Positions 40,666 through 47,660 of a DNA stretch of 47,787 bases are shown piece by piece (position 1 is the first letter of the stretch; each line of letters opens with the position of its first letter). Made by a program: the position numbers and the translations under genes. Source of the DNA: a virus; the IMG/VR virus record IMGVR_UViG_3300019999_000001, positions 1-47,787 of that record; one strand, written 5' to 3'. Under the pieces are notes generated by a model. That model had not been told where the DNA came from, did no database searches, and worked only from the letters and a program-made list of their open reading frames with translations.

Positions 40666-40850
40666 GGTCTGTGGCCTCCCTGTAGGCGTCCATAGTCGCT
40701 AGTTAGATGCCATGAGTGACACTGTGGACAACGATACGCACGCCTTTCCATCCGTCCCTGCCTACTGCGTGGAGCTTTACGCTGGATGGTGGCAAGTGCC
40801 AGCCTCGCCGAGATGTTATCTCGGTAGCGGGTCTTGTGACACGTGATCAC
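40662..40850 (-). CDS. Small zinc-ribbon protein of a common actinophage type
   Basis: 62 aa, GTG start. CHKTRYRDNISARLALATIQ then YRCPQCHSWHLTS. This layout ('C.Ktr..d...A..al..i' followed by 'CP.C..WHLTS') recurs in actinophage genomes. Likely binds one zinc ion. GTGA and ATGA overlaps on both sides. Confidence 0.75.
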   Translation of the reverse strand: MITCHKTRYRDNISARLALATIQRKAPRSRQGRMERRAYRCPQCHSWHLTSDYGRLQGGHRP

Positions 40851-41059
40851 CAGTCACTCTCCCTACCCCAAGCCACATCATTCTCTAGCTGGCGCTCACG
40901 ATCTCGTAGGTCGTCAATGCGTTGCTCCTGGGTTTGCAGGTAGCGAGCTATCTCCTCCAGCCTATACGCACCGTTCGCACGCTCCCGGTGATGAGCGATT
41001 ATCCACGCTGAGATATCGCGTAAGTCTTCAACGTAGCTATCTACTCGCCGGTTAGGCAT
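40847..41059 (-). CDS. Small helical hypothetical protein
   Basis: 70 aa; start chosen at the ATG overlapping the upstream stop, not a far upstream in-frame ATG inside that gene. Two long helices (DSYVEDLRDISAWIIAHHRER, YRLEEIARYLQTQEQRIDDLRDRERQLEND). Possibly a coiled-coil partner. Confidence 0.65.
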   Translation of the reverse strand: MPNRRVDSYVEDLRDISAWIIAHHRERANGAYRLEEIARYLQTQEQRIDDLRDRERQLENDVAWGRESDW

Positions 41060-41411
41060 CGTTGTCACCGGCCAGATCAGCGGCGATGCGACGCATCTCA
41101 TCAGCGGTTGCGGAGACGTTCGTCGCGAACTGGATGTTGTCAGCAACGCGCCGCAACCACCGGGCGTGGTCGGCGAATCGGGTCGGATGCACCCGACGAC
41201 CATCACGAGCAATCAGCTCAGCGTCGGCGCTGAAGCGAACGCCCCCGCCGGTAGTGACGTACGGGCGGCCATGGTCGAGGACGACGTCGCCGGGTTGCCA
41301 TGCCGGTTCGGGCTGCGACCTCGGATACTTCGCCAACAAGCGATGAACGAGGGGGAAGGCCGTGTCTAGCGACTCCAGGAAGTCGTAGATCTCGTCGGGG
41401 ATGTCAGCCAT
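41052..41411 (-). CDS. Hypothetical protein
   Basis: 119 aa, ATG after AGGAGAGATTG. N-terminal helix pair (EIYDFLESLDTAFPLVHRLLAKY), a short beta part with 'PGDVVLDHGRPYVTTGGGVRFSADAELIA', then a helical end. Overlaps the HTH gene stop by one base. No family recognised. Confidence 0.65.
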   Translation of the reverse strand: MADIPDEIYDFLESLDTAFPLVHRLLAKYPRSQPEPAWQPGDVVLDHGRPYVTTGGGVRFSADAELIARDGRRVHPTRFADHARWLRRVADNIQFATNVSATADEMRRIAADLAGDNDA

Positions 41412-41845
41412 CAATCTCTCCTAAACGGTCTCGATAGGCGGCTATCGGAAGCCTTGCCGGTACGTACGCCCTTAGGCTTCTCCCTAAGGTTGTCGATGTC
41501 GTCCCAAGCCATAGCCGGGACGTAATGCATTGCCTGAGCATGCGCTAGAGTTTTCCTGATCAAGCCCGCTTCGGTGTTATTGCGTGGTACTGCCCGCGTG
41601 TAAGCTAGCTGTCGATAGGCTTTGTCCACCTTGCGTAGTCGGTCAACGTTGATGACCTTGTACACGTTCATCAGGTGGTACAGTTCACTCTTGTCTATAC
41701 CGGTAGCCTGAGCTATTGCGCTTCTACTCCAACCCATGCACTGCATCGCCTGCAAGCGACGTCGAGAATACTCGGCGTCGACCATGCGGTTACCCTTATG
41801 CTTGTACCACCGTCGCCATTTACGCTGATACTCAGCGGTAGACAT
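41411..41845 (-). CDS. Helix-turn-helix DNA-binding protein
   Basis: 144 aa, start after GAGGAGGCTAT. Basic N-terminus (YQRKWRRWYKHKGNR) precedes LQAMQCMGWSRSAIAQATGIDKSELYHLMN, a typical HTH. The C-terminal half is basic with a helix of unknown role. Likely a regulator of phage or host transcription. Confidence 0.7.
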   Translation of the reverse strand: MSTAEYQRKWRRWYKHKGNRMVDAEYSRRRLQAMQCMGWSRSAIAQATGIDKSELYHLMNVYKVINVDRLRKVDKAYRQLAYTRAVPRNNTEAGLIRKTLAHAQAMHYVPAMAWDDIDNLREKPKGVRTGKASDSRLSRPFRRD

Positions 41846-41854
41846 ATAGCCTCC

Positions 41855-42091
41855 TCACGAGGTGGTAGAGCTACGCACATACTGCATTCCAGCCAATCTC
41901 ATTCGCTTCTTGCCGGTTACACCCATTTCCAGATACTTGAGCGTGGGCGGCCCGTAGCGTAGCTCGTGCGCCTGCTGTCCTATCTTACGCCGCTTGTTGC
42001 GATAGCGAGTGTCATCGTTATGCTTGGATGTATGTCGCCCGTGATGTGCGCTGCGGTACTTACGCCCTAGCGGTATCTCTATCGGCGTCAC
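41855..42091 (-). CDS. Small basic hypothetical protein
   Basis: 78 aa, GTG start, very basic and His/Arg-rich (RKYRSAHHGRHTSKHNDDTRYRNKRRKIGQ). Overlaps its upstream gene by 32 bases. May bind nucleic acid. Confidence 0.55.
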   Translation of the reverse strand: MTPIEIPLGRKYRSAHHGRHTSKHNDDTRYRNKRRKIGQQAHELRYGPPTLKYLEMGVTGKKRMRLAGMQYVRSSTTS

Positions 42092-42251
42092 TTGCCTTAT
42101 CCCTTCTTAGTAGCTCCGTCTCGGCGACGATGGCTCGGTGGCGATAGTTTTCTATCACCGTATTAAACCGTTGTAGCCATTTGTCGCGCAGCGCGACCGA
42201 TGCTTTGAGGGTAGCAATCTGTGCATGTAGCGCGTATTCTTCAGTGTTCAT
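42060..42251 (-). CDS. Small helical hypothetical protein
   Basis: 63 aa, mostly one long helix (YALHAQIATLKASVALRDKWLQRFNTVIENYRHRAIVAETELL). Starts inside the last codons of the clamp-like gene. Function unknown. Confidence 0.6.
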   Translation of the reverse strand: MNTEEYALHAQIATLKASVALRDKWLQRFNTVIENYRHRAIVAETELLRRDKASDADRDTARA

Positions 42252-42888
42252 CTATCCAGCTTTCCATTGGTTCTACATCGTCATACGTAAGTGCGGAGAT
42301 GGCACCTAAGAAGTCAGGCCCCACGGTCACAATCGCCGCACCGTGGCGACTGTCCAGCCTACGCGGATAGAATCTAACCCGGTCCATAGTGCTACGGGTG
42401 GCCTTGTCGAAGCGGGCCAGTAGTGGCCCCTGATAAACCATCTGTGACATTTCTACGCGCTGCTTCGATATCCTCGCTATATGCTCGCGTAAGTAGTCAA
42501 GTCTGGCAGGGGCGGGAGTTACGCCATCATCCGGGTCGTGCCAGTCGTACGCAAACACAGCAGAATCTACAAGCTCACCCGGTAGCTGGCTTACGTCATA
42601 CGCGCCTAGGTGGAACTCCTCACCGCGCACGATTAGCTGGATTTCCTGCACATGTTCTGCCTTACGCGTTGGCCGCAGCCAACGCATGACGTCCAAAGCT
42701 ATCTTATGGGTAAGTACCACCTCGCACGGTTCCTGGTCAGGATCATAGGCTCGGGATATGCCGATGGTATAACCATCGGTGCCCCATGTCCAGAGCCTGT
42801 CATCGCTGGTGGACAGTCCTAGGGTGTCCTTACAGTGCGGCAGCGTGGCTTGAAACGTCCACCACAGTGCCGACCTAGTTACTGTCAC
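42241..42888 (-). CDS. DNA polymerase III beta-clamp-like protein
   Basis: 215 aa; GTG chosen because GGGAGG precedes it by 6 bases. Strand-helix pattern of sliding clamps: LPHCKDTLGLSTSDDRLWTWGTDGYTIGISRA early, a second similar element (VQEIQLIVRGEEFHLGAYD), and a C-terminal YPRRLDSRHGAAIVTVGPDFLGAISAL. The length covers about two of the three repeats of bacterial clamps. Could tether a host polymerase to phage DNA. Assignment is by pattern and moderate. Confidence 0.5.
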   Translation of the reverse strand: MTVTRSALWWTFQATLPHCKDTLGLSTSDDRLWTWGTDGYTIGISRAYDPDQEPCEVVLTHKIALDVMRWLRPTRKAEHVQEIQLIVRGEEFHLGAYDVSQLPGELVDSAVFAYDWHDPDDGVTPAPARLDYLREHIARISKQRVEMSQMVYQGPLLARFDKATRSTMDRVRFYPRRLDSRHGAAIVTVGPDFLGAISALTYDDVEPMESWIDEH

Positions 42889-43024
42889 CCTTGACCTCCC
42901 TGCGGTGATGACACGAGCACTCACATGCGGCGTGCTGCACTCCAATCATCCAATTGACTACCAATCCCTTGCACTTGGCGTGATAGCCGTTCTGACAGGC
43001 TAGAGTCTCTAGTCTGGGTTCCAC
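42875..43024 (-). CDS. Small Cys/His-rich protein
   Basis: 49 aa, GTG start after AGGAGG. ACQNGYHAKCKG, then AACECSCHH, give several possible zinc ligands. Its end overlaps the clamp-like gene start by 14 bases. Function unknown. Confidence 0.65.
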   Translation of the reverse strand: MEPRLETLACQNGYHAKCKGLVVNWMIGVQHAACECSCHHRREVKGDSN

Positions 43025-43071
43025 TTATGCCTCCTATAGTTACCGGAGTGGCAGTGCTACGCACTACCTCC

Positions 43072-43082
43072 AGTATACCACG
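43072..43082 (-). promoter_or_regulatory. Extended -10 promoter element (CGTGGTATACT)
   Basis: On the minus strand CGTGG precedes TATACT about 48 bases before the GTG at 43024. Same element as at 30087 (-) and 30574 (+). The interval 43025-43104 otherwise holds no gene. Confidence 0.5.
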
Positions 43083-43104
43083 GATCGAGAATCCTCAGCG
43101 ATTC

Positions 43105-43272
43105 CTAAGGGTTCGCTCGTTGGGTACACACTGGCCACCATTGCGGGTCGCCAGTGTCATACGCTACCGCTCCCGGTAAGTGTCTGCACTCGTCATACGC
43201 GCGTGGCGCGTTGCCGCTAGCTGATCCCAGCAGCAGCGTTATCGTCGCTAGTGCTAGCACTACGGTTCGCAT
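43105..43272 (-). CDS. Small secreted protein
   Basis: 55 aa; start chosen at MRTVV so that a signal peptide is complete (RTVVLALATITLLLGSASG). Mature part is about 35 residues with two Cys (YDECRHLPGAVAYD, VCTQRANP), probably disulphide-linked. An upstream start is possible. Function unknown. Confidence 0.6.
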   Translation of the reverse strand: MRTVVLALATITLLLGSASGNAPRAYDECRHLPGAVAYDTGDPQWWPVCTQRANP

Positions 43273-43471
43273 AGCGAGCCATCTCCTCTCGTGTCCATGC
43301 ATCAACGGCTACGGTGACTCTCGCTAGGCTCTCCTCGTGCGACTCTCGCTCCCACCTCTCAAGAGTGCGTCCCCATGCCGCCATGCTGCCCGCTAGACAT
43401 ACGAGCAGCACCACGACTATCCCGAGCACCGCCTGCCAGGGTGTAACCGCCCACGGGGCGTACAGGTCCAT
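43217..43471 (-). CDS. Small membrane protein
   Basis: 84 aa, start after GGAGAGGTTA. One membrane helix (AVLGIVVVLLVCLAGSMAAW) followed by an amphipathic charged helix (RTLERWERESHEESLARVTVAVDAWTREEMARYA). Overlaps the WhiB gene stop and the secreted-protein gene. Function unknown. Confidence 0.65.
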   Translation of the reverse strand: MDLYAPWAVTPWQAVLGIVVVLLVCLAGSMAAWGRTLERWERESHEESLARVTVAVDAWTREEMARYANRSASTSDDNAAAGIS

Positions 43472-43818
43472 TAACCTCTCCGCTCGCTAGGGTGCACGCT
43501 CGCAGAGCGTGGTCCGTCTCGTGTCATGCCGTTGAACGCTCGTTGTATATCGTCCATAAACGTTGTAGGCATGCCCTTACCCCGGTACCAAAGGCGATAA
43601 CGGTCATCCTTGTCCATGCCTCCCCATACCCCATCTGTCACGCCTTCCTCTAGCGCGTAAGTCTGGCACGGGAAGTACAGAGGACAGTCCATGCATATAC
43701 GCTTAGCCTCGCTTGCCTCCAGTGATCCCGGTTCGGCGAACCATAGACGGTCCGCATCGGCGTATGAGTAGGTGGCGCATAACGCGCCACCATTCTCCTC
43801 CTCTAACCGTAGTGTCAT
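43471..43818 (-). CDS. whiB: WhiB-type iron-sulfur transcription regulator
   Basis: 115 aa. Cys14, Cys42, Cys45 and Cys51 match the Fe-S ligands (CATYSYAD, CMDCPLYFPC), followed by the conserved GVWGGM turn and a basic C-terminus. WhiB proteins are restricted to actinobacteria and their phages; they bind the host housekeeping sigma factor and shift its promoter choice. Some phage forms alter host septation and exclude other phages. Ribosome site AAGGTGGG. Fits a host-takeover role. Confidence 0.92.
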   Translation of the reverse strand: MTLRLEEENGGALCATYSYADADRLWFAEPGSLEASEAKRICMDCPLYFPCQTYALEEGVTDGVWGGMDKDDRYRLWYRGKGMPTTFMDDIQRAFNGMTRDGPRSASVHPSERRG

Positions 43819-43820
43819 AA

Positions 43821-44942
43821 CTAGCCCACCTTACGCCCGGATGTGATGGCTAGCCGCTCGCGCTGCACTTGCTCAATGACATTGTCATCATCGTCCGGAT
43901 TGTAGTCGTTGCTCGCGGTCGGCATACGGGTTAGCACTGCTGCGCGAGAGTCCTCGCTACCTCGGTCCGGTAGCAGCGCTACGCGCATTGAGTGAATGAC
44001 TCCCATATGGTCTACGTAGTCGTGTTGATAGTCAAACTCGACATTGCAGATATGGCACCAGTAGTGATCATCCCACGATACCTCGGTGTAGTCGTGACGA
44101 TGAGATCCTGGAGCTACCGGGATATAGGCACGTTCCCATTCTTCGCCGTAGGCATCATATGAATCGCGCTCGCGCCCCATGACGCCCGGCCAGTCGTAAT
44201 GATTGCCGGGGGTATACGACTTATAGGTGTATGCCTCGCGCTCATCGGGCACGGGTAGACCAGCATCGGCCGCCGCGTGGAGGACCAACTGACGGAATAG
44301 ACCAATCTCAGGTGCCCCGTCCCGTGCCATCTCGGGGTGAAACTGTACCCCGACAACCCAGCGGCCCGTGGTGCTCTCGATAGCTTCGATCGTTCCGTCA
44401 CGGTGGTGTGCGCTGGCCCTCAGACCACGCCCGACGCGCCTAACGGCTTGGTGGTGTAGGTGGATAGTGTCAGTTGCGCGGCGTCTGCCTCCTACGGCTT
44501 CCTGTAGGTAGCTACCCTGTCGGATGTTCACTGGCAGATTGCCGCACTTATGCCCCGAGCTTGTGCGGTGGTTGTCCGTGATGTTCTGCCACAATGACCC
44601 GCCAGATTCGACGTTGATCACTTGCGCGCCTCGGCAGATGCCGAGCACGGGCACATCATGCTTACGTGCCATACGTAGGGCGGCAAACTCCACGACATCC
44701 CGTAGCTGATTCACGCCGTAAGTCTGGACATGGCGTGCTTTGCCTTCGCCGTAGTGGGCAGGGTCGACGTCTCCACCTCCGGTGAGGACTAGTCCGTCCA
44801 CCTGTTGCGTGGTGAATTCCTTTTTGATCATGTCGAGGCTGTAGGGCGCGAATTCGACAGGTGTCCCGCCTGCCTCATACACGCAATCGACCGCACCACT
44901 AAGTCCCTCTAGGACCATGATGCGCGGACGTTGGTTAGTCAT
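43821..44942 (-). CDS. Class I glutamine amidotransferase (peptidase C26-like) with C2H2 zinc finger
   Basis: 373 aa, start after AGGAGAG. N-terminal 225 residues: VLTGGGDVDPAHY, VPVLGICRGAQ with catalytic Cys103, and VVGVQFHPE with His202 and Glu204, as in gamma-glutamyl hydrolase/PuuD enzymes. A C-terminal extension holds a C2H2-like finger: YWCHICNVEF (Cys296, Cys299) and DHMGVIH (His312, His317). The adjacent amidoligase gene suggests a pair that makes and breaks amide or gamma-glutamyl bonds in a small molecule or peptide. Substrate unknown. Confidence 0.88.
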   Translation of the reverse strand: MTNQRPRIMVLEGLSGAVDCVYEAGGTPVEFAPYSLDMIKKEFTTQQVDGLVLTGGGDVDPAHYGEGKARHVQTYGVNQLRDVVEFAALRMARKHDVPVLGICRGAQVINVESGGSLWQNITDNHRTSSGHKCGNLPVNIRQGSYLQEAVGGRRRATDTIHLHHQAVRRVGRGLRASAHHRDGTIEAIESTTGRWVVGVQFHPEMARDGAPEIGLFRQLVLHAAADAGLPVPDEREAYTYKSYTPGNHYDWPGVMGRERDSYDAYGEEWERAYIPVAPGSHRHDYTEVSWDDHYWCHICNVEFDYQHDYVDHMGVIHSMRVALLPDRGSEDSRAAVLTRMPTASNDYNPDDDDNVIEQVQRERLAITSGRKVG

Positions 44943-44955
44943 GTTGATCTCTCCT

Positions 44956-46473
44956 CTAGAATGTTAATAACGGTTCGGGATCGTAGTCGTCGCCGTCGTA
45001 TGATCCCTCATCGTCCCAACTATCCGCATAGGAGTCACGGCGACCCTCGCCGTCTTCTTCCTCCGGATCGTTGTGGCTGGTGCTCCGGAAGTACGCCGCG
45101 CGCTCGGTCAAGAACGTCCGGGTAGCTTCCTCTAGCGACAGGTTGCCTAACAGCTGGCACACGCTCTCGTATGCTGGCACGTCGTCTAGGTCGGGCATGG
45201 TGTCGTTGTCCCGAGCGTAGGCAATCATCGCCTGACCGAACGCAACCCATCCGCATATCTTGCCAGCGTTTGTGGTGCCTTGGTGCTGCCTGATCTCTAC
45301 CGTCCCGTACTGGCCGAACGCTTGAACGTTCAACGACTTGAAACGGTCAATATTGCGGAGGTGCTCACCGGCCACATATTGAGACATGGTGGCCAGACCG
45401 TTAATGGTCGATATATCTCGGTCGGTTAGTGGGCTGCAATACGAATTGTGCCGACGTGACGGAGACACGAGCAGGTCAATTGCTGCCTGCGAGTTACGCC
45501 ACAACATGCAAAAGCGTTTGAACTGTACGGCCGTCAGGTCACGCACCTCGTGGTGCACGTGGAATCCAGTGTCTATCGTGACACTGCATCCGGCTGCCTG
45601 TAGTGCTTGGCTAGCCTTGCGCAGTGCCTCGAAGCCACGTTCACCGGACAGGATCGGCGAGACTAGCTCTGCACCGTTGTCAACTGAACCATCGGGCACG
45701 ATCTTCCAAAGGGAACGACTGACGTTGTGGTTATAGCTCTGCACCTCACAGTCAAGACCTAGCGCGACCATCTCACGCTCTAGTTCGCGACTATCACCGT
45801 GGAACTCTAGTTCCACGCCGAAGTTACGAACGCTGGGAGGGATGGTTGCGTTAGTCTCTCCAGCGTTACGCCTGCGGCGCAATAACTCCCGTCCGCTAGC
45901 GCGGTATTGCTGCGCATACTCGCGTGCGCACTGGCGGCAATAGGTGTTGAAACGTTGCCTCGCTTCGGACCATGAGTAATTCTCACGGTTGAGGAGTAAG
46001 CCACGGCGGCAACGTGAGCATGTGCGCCTAGGTGGTCGTGGTTCAGTGCCCTGTCCGATAATCACGTCGTGTGTGGTGAGCCGCGCATGGGGTGCAATCT
46101 CTGATCCGTGTACGTAAGCGGTGCCCGTAGTTGTGACGTTGCGACGTAAGTAAGACCGGATGATTTCACTTGATCTAGTTACGCGGCAGAACTCCGACAG
46201 GTAGCTTCCTCGCACATATGCGTCATCCTGCACGTTGGCGTCATAGTCCACATACGAGTGACTGTCCACAAAGGCGGTCTCAGCAACCCATCCGCCTAGG
46301 TGGCCGTTAGGGTTCATGTGTCGTCTAGCTAGTACCTGTCGTCCACCTAGGCCCTCTTCGGGGCCCTCCAGACAGACGCGCGTTGCCTCTTGTGTCCGCT
46401 CTCGCTGGCACTCTCCGCATCCTGGCACAGAGGGTAGCTCGTACATTCTCGGCGGGAATGTCACAGTTGGCAT
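44956..46473 (-). CDS. Amidoligase (glutamine-synthetase-fold) with zinc and beta-helix-like N-terminal domains
   Basis: 505 aa; ATG at 46473 follows AAAGGAGCGAACC and is preferred over an upstream in-frame ATG. Order: Cys motif CGEC (19-22); about 59-140 a repeat-rich segment with hexapeptide-like strands (AETAFVDSHSYVDYDANV, TAYVHGSEIAPHARLT) suggesting a left-handed beta-helix; a zinc finger CSRCRRG ... YCRQCARE (152-182); then the amidoligase core (213-425) with FGVELEFHG, DGSVDNGAELVSPIL, TGFHVHHEV and VEIRQHQGT, the expected metal and ATP residues. An acidic tail ends the protein. Forms carboxyl-amine bonds using ATP; substrate unknown. Confidence 0.85.
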   Translation of the reverse strand: MPTVTFPPRMYELPSVPGCGECQRERTQEATRVCLEGPEEGLGGRQVLARRHMNPNGHLGGWVAETAFVDSHSYVDYDANVQDDAYVRGSYLSEFCRVTRSSEIIRSYLRRNVTTTGTAYVHGSEIAPHARLTTHDVIIGQGTEPRPPRRTCSRCRRGLLLNRENYSWSEARQRFNTYCRQCAREYAQQYRASGRELLRRRRNAGETNATIPPSVRNFGVELEFHGDSRELEREMVALGLDCEVQSYNHNVSRSLWKIVPDGSVDNGAELVSPILSGERGFEALRKASQALQAAGCSVTIDTGFHVHHEVRDLTAVQFKRFCMLWRNSQAAIDLLVSPSRRHNSYCSPLTDRDISTINGLATMSQYVAGEHLRNIDRFKSLNVQAFGQYGTVEIRQHQGTTNAGKICGWVAFGQAMIAYARDNDTMPDLDDVPAYESVCQLLGNLSLEEATRTFLTERAAYFRSTSHNDPEEEDGEGRRDSYADSWDDEGSYDGDDYDPEPLLTF

Positions 46474-46510
46474 GGTTCGCTCCTTTCGAGCATAGTTGTA
46501 CTCACCTGAC

Positions 46511-46540
46511 AGCATCGCACACTGTAGGTAGGTAAGTCAA
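46511..46540 (-). promoter_or_regulatory. Candidate promoter of the amidoligase operon
   Basis: Minus-strand TTGACT (46535-46540) and GATGCT (46511-46516), 18 bases apart, lie 38 bases upstream of the amidoligase start. The -10 match is poor, so this is tentative. Confidence 0.25.
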
Positions 46541-46545
46541 TAGTT

Positions 46546-46617
46546 TGTGACGCTGATCACAGGCTTTCCCTGTGATCAGATTGATCAACTAGGTGCCGTT
46601 GATCAACAGGCGTCACA
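46546..46617. promoter_or_regulatory. Three-way-junction-like structure between operons
   Basis: Outer arms TGTGACGC (46546-46553) and GCGTCACA (46610-46617) enclose two hairpins: 46554-46563/46569-46578 and 46581-46589/46598-46606. All stems are perfect. The outer arm overlaps the stop of the upstream coiled-coil gene. May be a terminator, attenuator or structured RNA. GATC occurs in each inner arm. Confidence 0.6.
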
Positions 46618-46813
46618 CTCCGGGGAGTAGTTGGGATAGCTTTAGCAGCTGCTCACTGTCTGCTATCGCGCGGTTATAGGCTCGCTCGGCTTCGGCGTAC
46701 TCCTCTTCACAGTCGCGCATCTCAGCCTGTGCTTGCATGAGGTGCGTAAGTGCCTCCTCGAACCGGCTGGCGGCGTTGTCGAAACGGATTACCGCTTGGT
46801 TGAGCTTGTCCAT
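46613..46813 (-). CDS. Small coiled-coil protein
   Basis: 66 aa; ATG after GAGGAGGTAACACC. Helical throughout (KLNQAVIRFDNAASRFEEALTHLMQAQAEMRDCEEEYAEAERAYNRAIADS), so likely oligomeric. Resembles the product at 31916 in character. Function unknown. Confidence 0.65.
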   Translation of the reverse strand: MDKLNQAVIRFDNAASRFEEALTHLMQAQAEMRDCEEEYAEAERAYNRAIADSEQLLKLSQLLPGV

Positions 46814-46848
46814 GGTGTTACCTCCTCTCCGTTCTAGCTTCCAAGGCA

Positions 46849-46871
46849 TGCCAGCGTGCGAGACGCTGGCA
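46849..46871. terminator. Hairpin between left-facing genes
   Basis: TGCCAGCGT (46849-46857) pairs with ACGCTGGCA (46863-46871), 9 bp with a 5-base loop. No T run on the minus strand. It lies in the short gap between two genes, and may attenuate transcription or mark an operon boundary. Confidence 0.5.
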
Positions 46872-46882
46872 CACCCAAGAGG

Positions 46883-47065
46883 CTAGGACTTACGAACGAG
46901 TCCAGCCGCGCGAGTGAACGTCGCACGGTCGAATCGTGGGTTATCGTCCTCTAGCGCGTCCACTAGGCGCGCTAGCGCTCCGTTCAACTCGTGACGGTCG
47001 TAACCGTCGTCTATGGCGGACTTAATCGCGTGAGCGATGAGTTCATAGTCCTTGCGGCTCATCAT
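46883..47065 (-). CDS. Small hypothetical protein
   Basis: 60 aa (or 59 from the second Met). Two helices (KDYELIAHAIKSAIDDGYDRHELNGALARLVDALED). The start overlaps the stop of the upstream gene. Similar 'small, helical, acidic' proteins are common in actinophage left arms. Function unknown. Confidence 0.6.
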   Translation of the reverse strand: MMSRKDYELIAHAIKSAIDDGYDRHELNGALARLVDALEDDNPRFDRATFTRAAGLVRKS

Positions 47066-47316
47066 GATGTGATCTCACTTTCGCGGTAGTTATTGAGCAT
47101 GACATCCCGAAGTAGGTTCGTTGCTGCCTCATCTGGCAGATAGCCGTTGTCTTGCAGTTCTGCCGAGTAGTCACGGGCAACCGTGACGGGTTGCGGTTGG
47201 TTCGGCGTGGCGTACTTCACTACGACGTGCCAGCCGTGCTCATCGTCGCCGCGTACGCGGTACACGGTCACGTCGGCCGTGATCAACGGGTGTTGATCTT
47301 GATGAGGATGAATCAT
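47062..47316 (-). CDS. Small hypothetical protein with beta-rich core
   Basis: 84 aa, ATG after GAAGGGACAAGATC. Strands (ADVTVYRVRGDDEHGWHVVVKYATP, PVTVARDYS) then a C-terminal helix (DEAATNLLRDVMLNNYRESE). No family recognised. Confidence 0.6.
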   Translation of the reverse strand: MIHPHQDQHPLITADVTVYRVRGDDEHGWHVVVKYATPNQPQPVTVARDYSAELQDNGYLPDEAATNLLRDVMLNNYRESEITS

Positions 47317-47328
47317 GATCTTGTCCCT

Positions 47329-47460
47329 TCAATGTGCTGGGCGGTTGGTGATCTTGGCCAAAGGTTGCCCCTTTGGATATCTATCCACTGTGTAGCCAGT
47401 GGATAGCTTGGCCAGGATGCGTGTCTGATTGGCCGCAATCCATAGCTGTGTGGTTGTCAT
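47329..47460 (-). CDS. Small hypothetical protein, first gene of the left-facing block
   Basis: 43 aa; ATG after GAAGGGAACGGATC is preferred over an in-frame ATG further upstream that lies in the hairpin-rich leader. Sequence MTTTQLWIAANQTRILAKLS then YTVDRYPKGQPLAK. Function unknown. Confidence 0.55.
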   Translation of the reverse strand: MTTTQLWIAANQTRILAKLSTGYTVDRYPKGQPLAKITNRPAH

Positions 47461-47660
47461 GATCCGTTCCCTTCGGTGTGTGTTGGCCGTGCTTCGCACG
47501 GTGCGCTGTTGATCTTGTGTTGTCAATAGGTAAGCGGTGAGTCGTGATCTAATCGTGATGTTGACAGTGTCAACTCAGCATGTGCTGACAGCTAGTGCTT
47601 GCAATAGCTAGCACTGAAGTGTGAGCGTCAGCATGTGCTGACACAAGGTAGTGCACTACT
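47461..47660. repeat. Left-facing operon leader and start of the hairpin array (non-coding)
   Basis: No gene seen. Inverted repeats: 47487-47492/47496-47501 (arm CCGTGC); 47560-47566/47568-47574 (arm GTTGACA); 47575-47580/47583-47588; 47594-47599/47610-47615; 47627-47633/47636-47642; 47648-47659 (GTAGTGCACTAC). The 16-base word TCAGCATGTGCTGACA occurs twice, at 47575-47590 and 47628-47643. On the circular map this continues directly into 1-716. Confidence 0.8.
47560..47574. promoter_or_regulatory. Palindromic operator-like site containing TTGACA on both strands
   Basis: GTTGACA and TGTCAAC arms surround a single G, so each strand carries a consensus -35 hexamer. The site is about 100 bases upstream of the first left-facing gene (start 47460). 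No good -10 box sits at standard spacing on either strand. Role as operator or promoter is inference. Confidence 0.4.
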
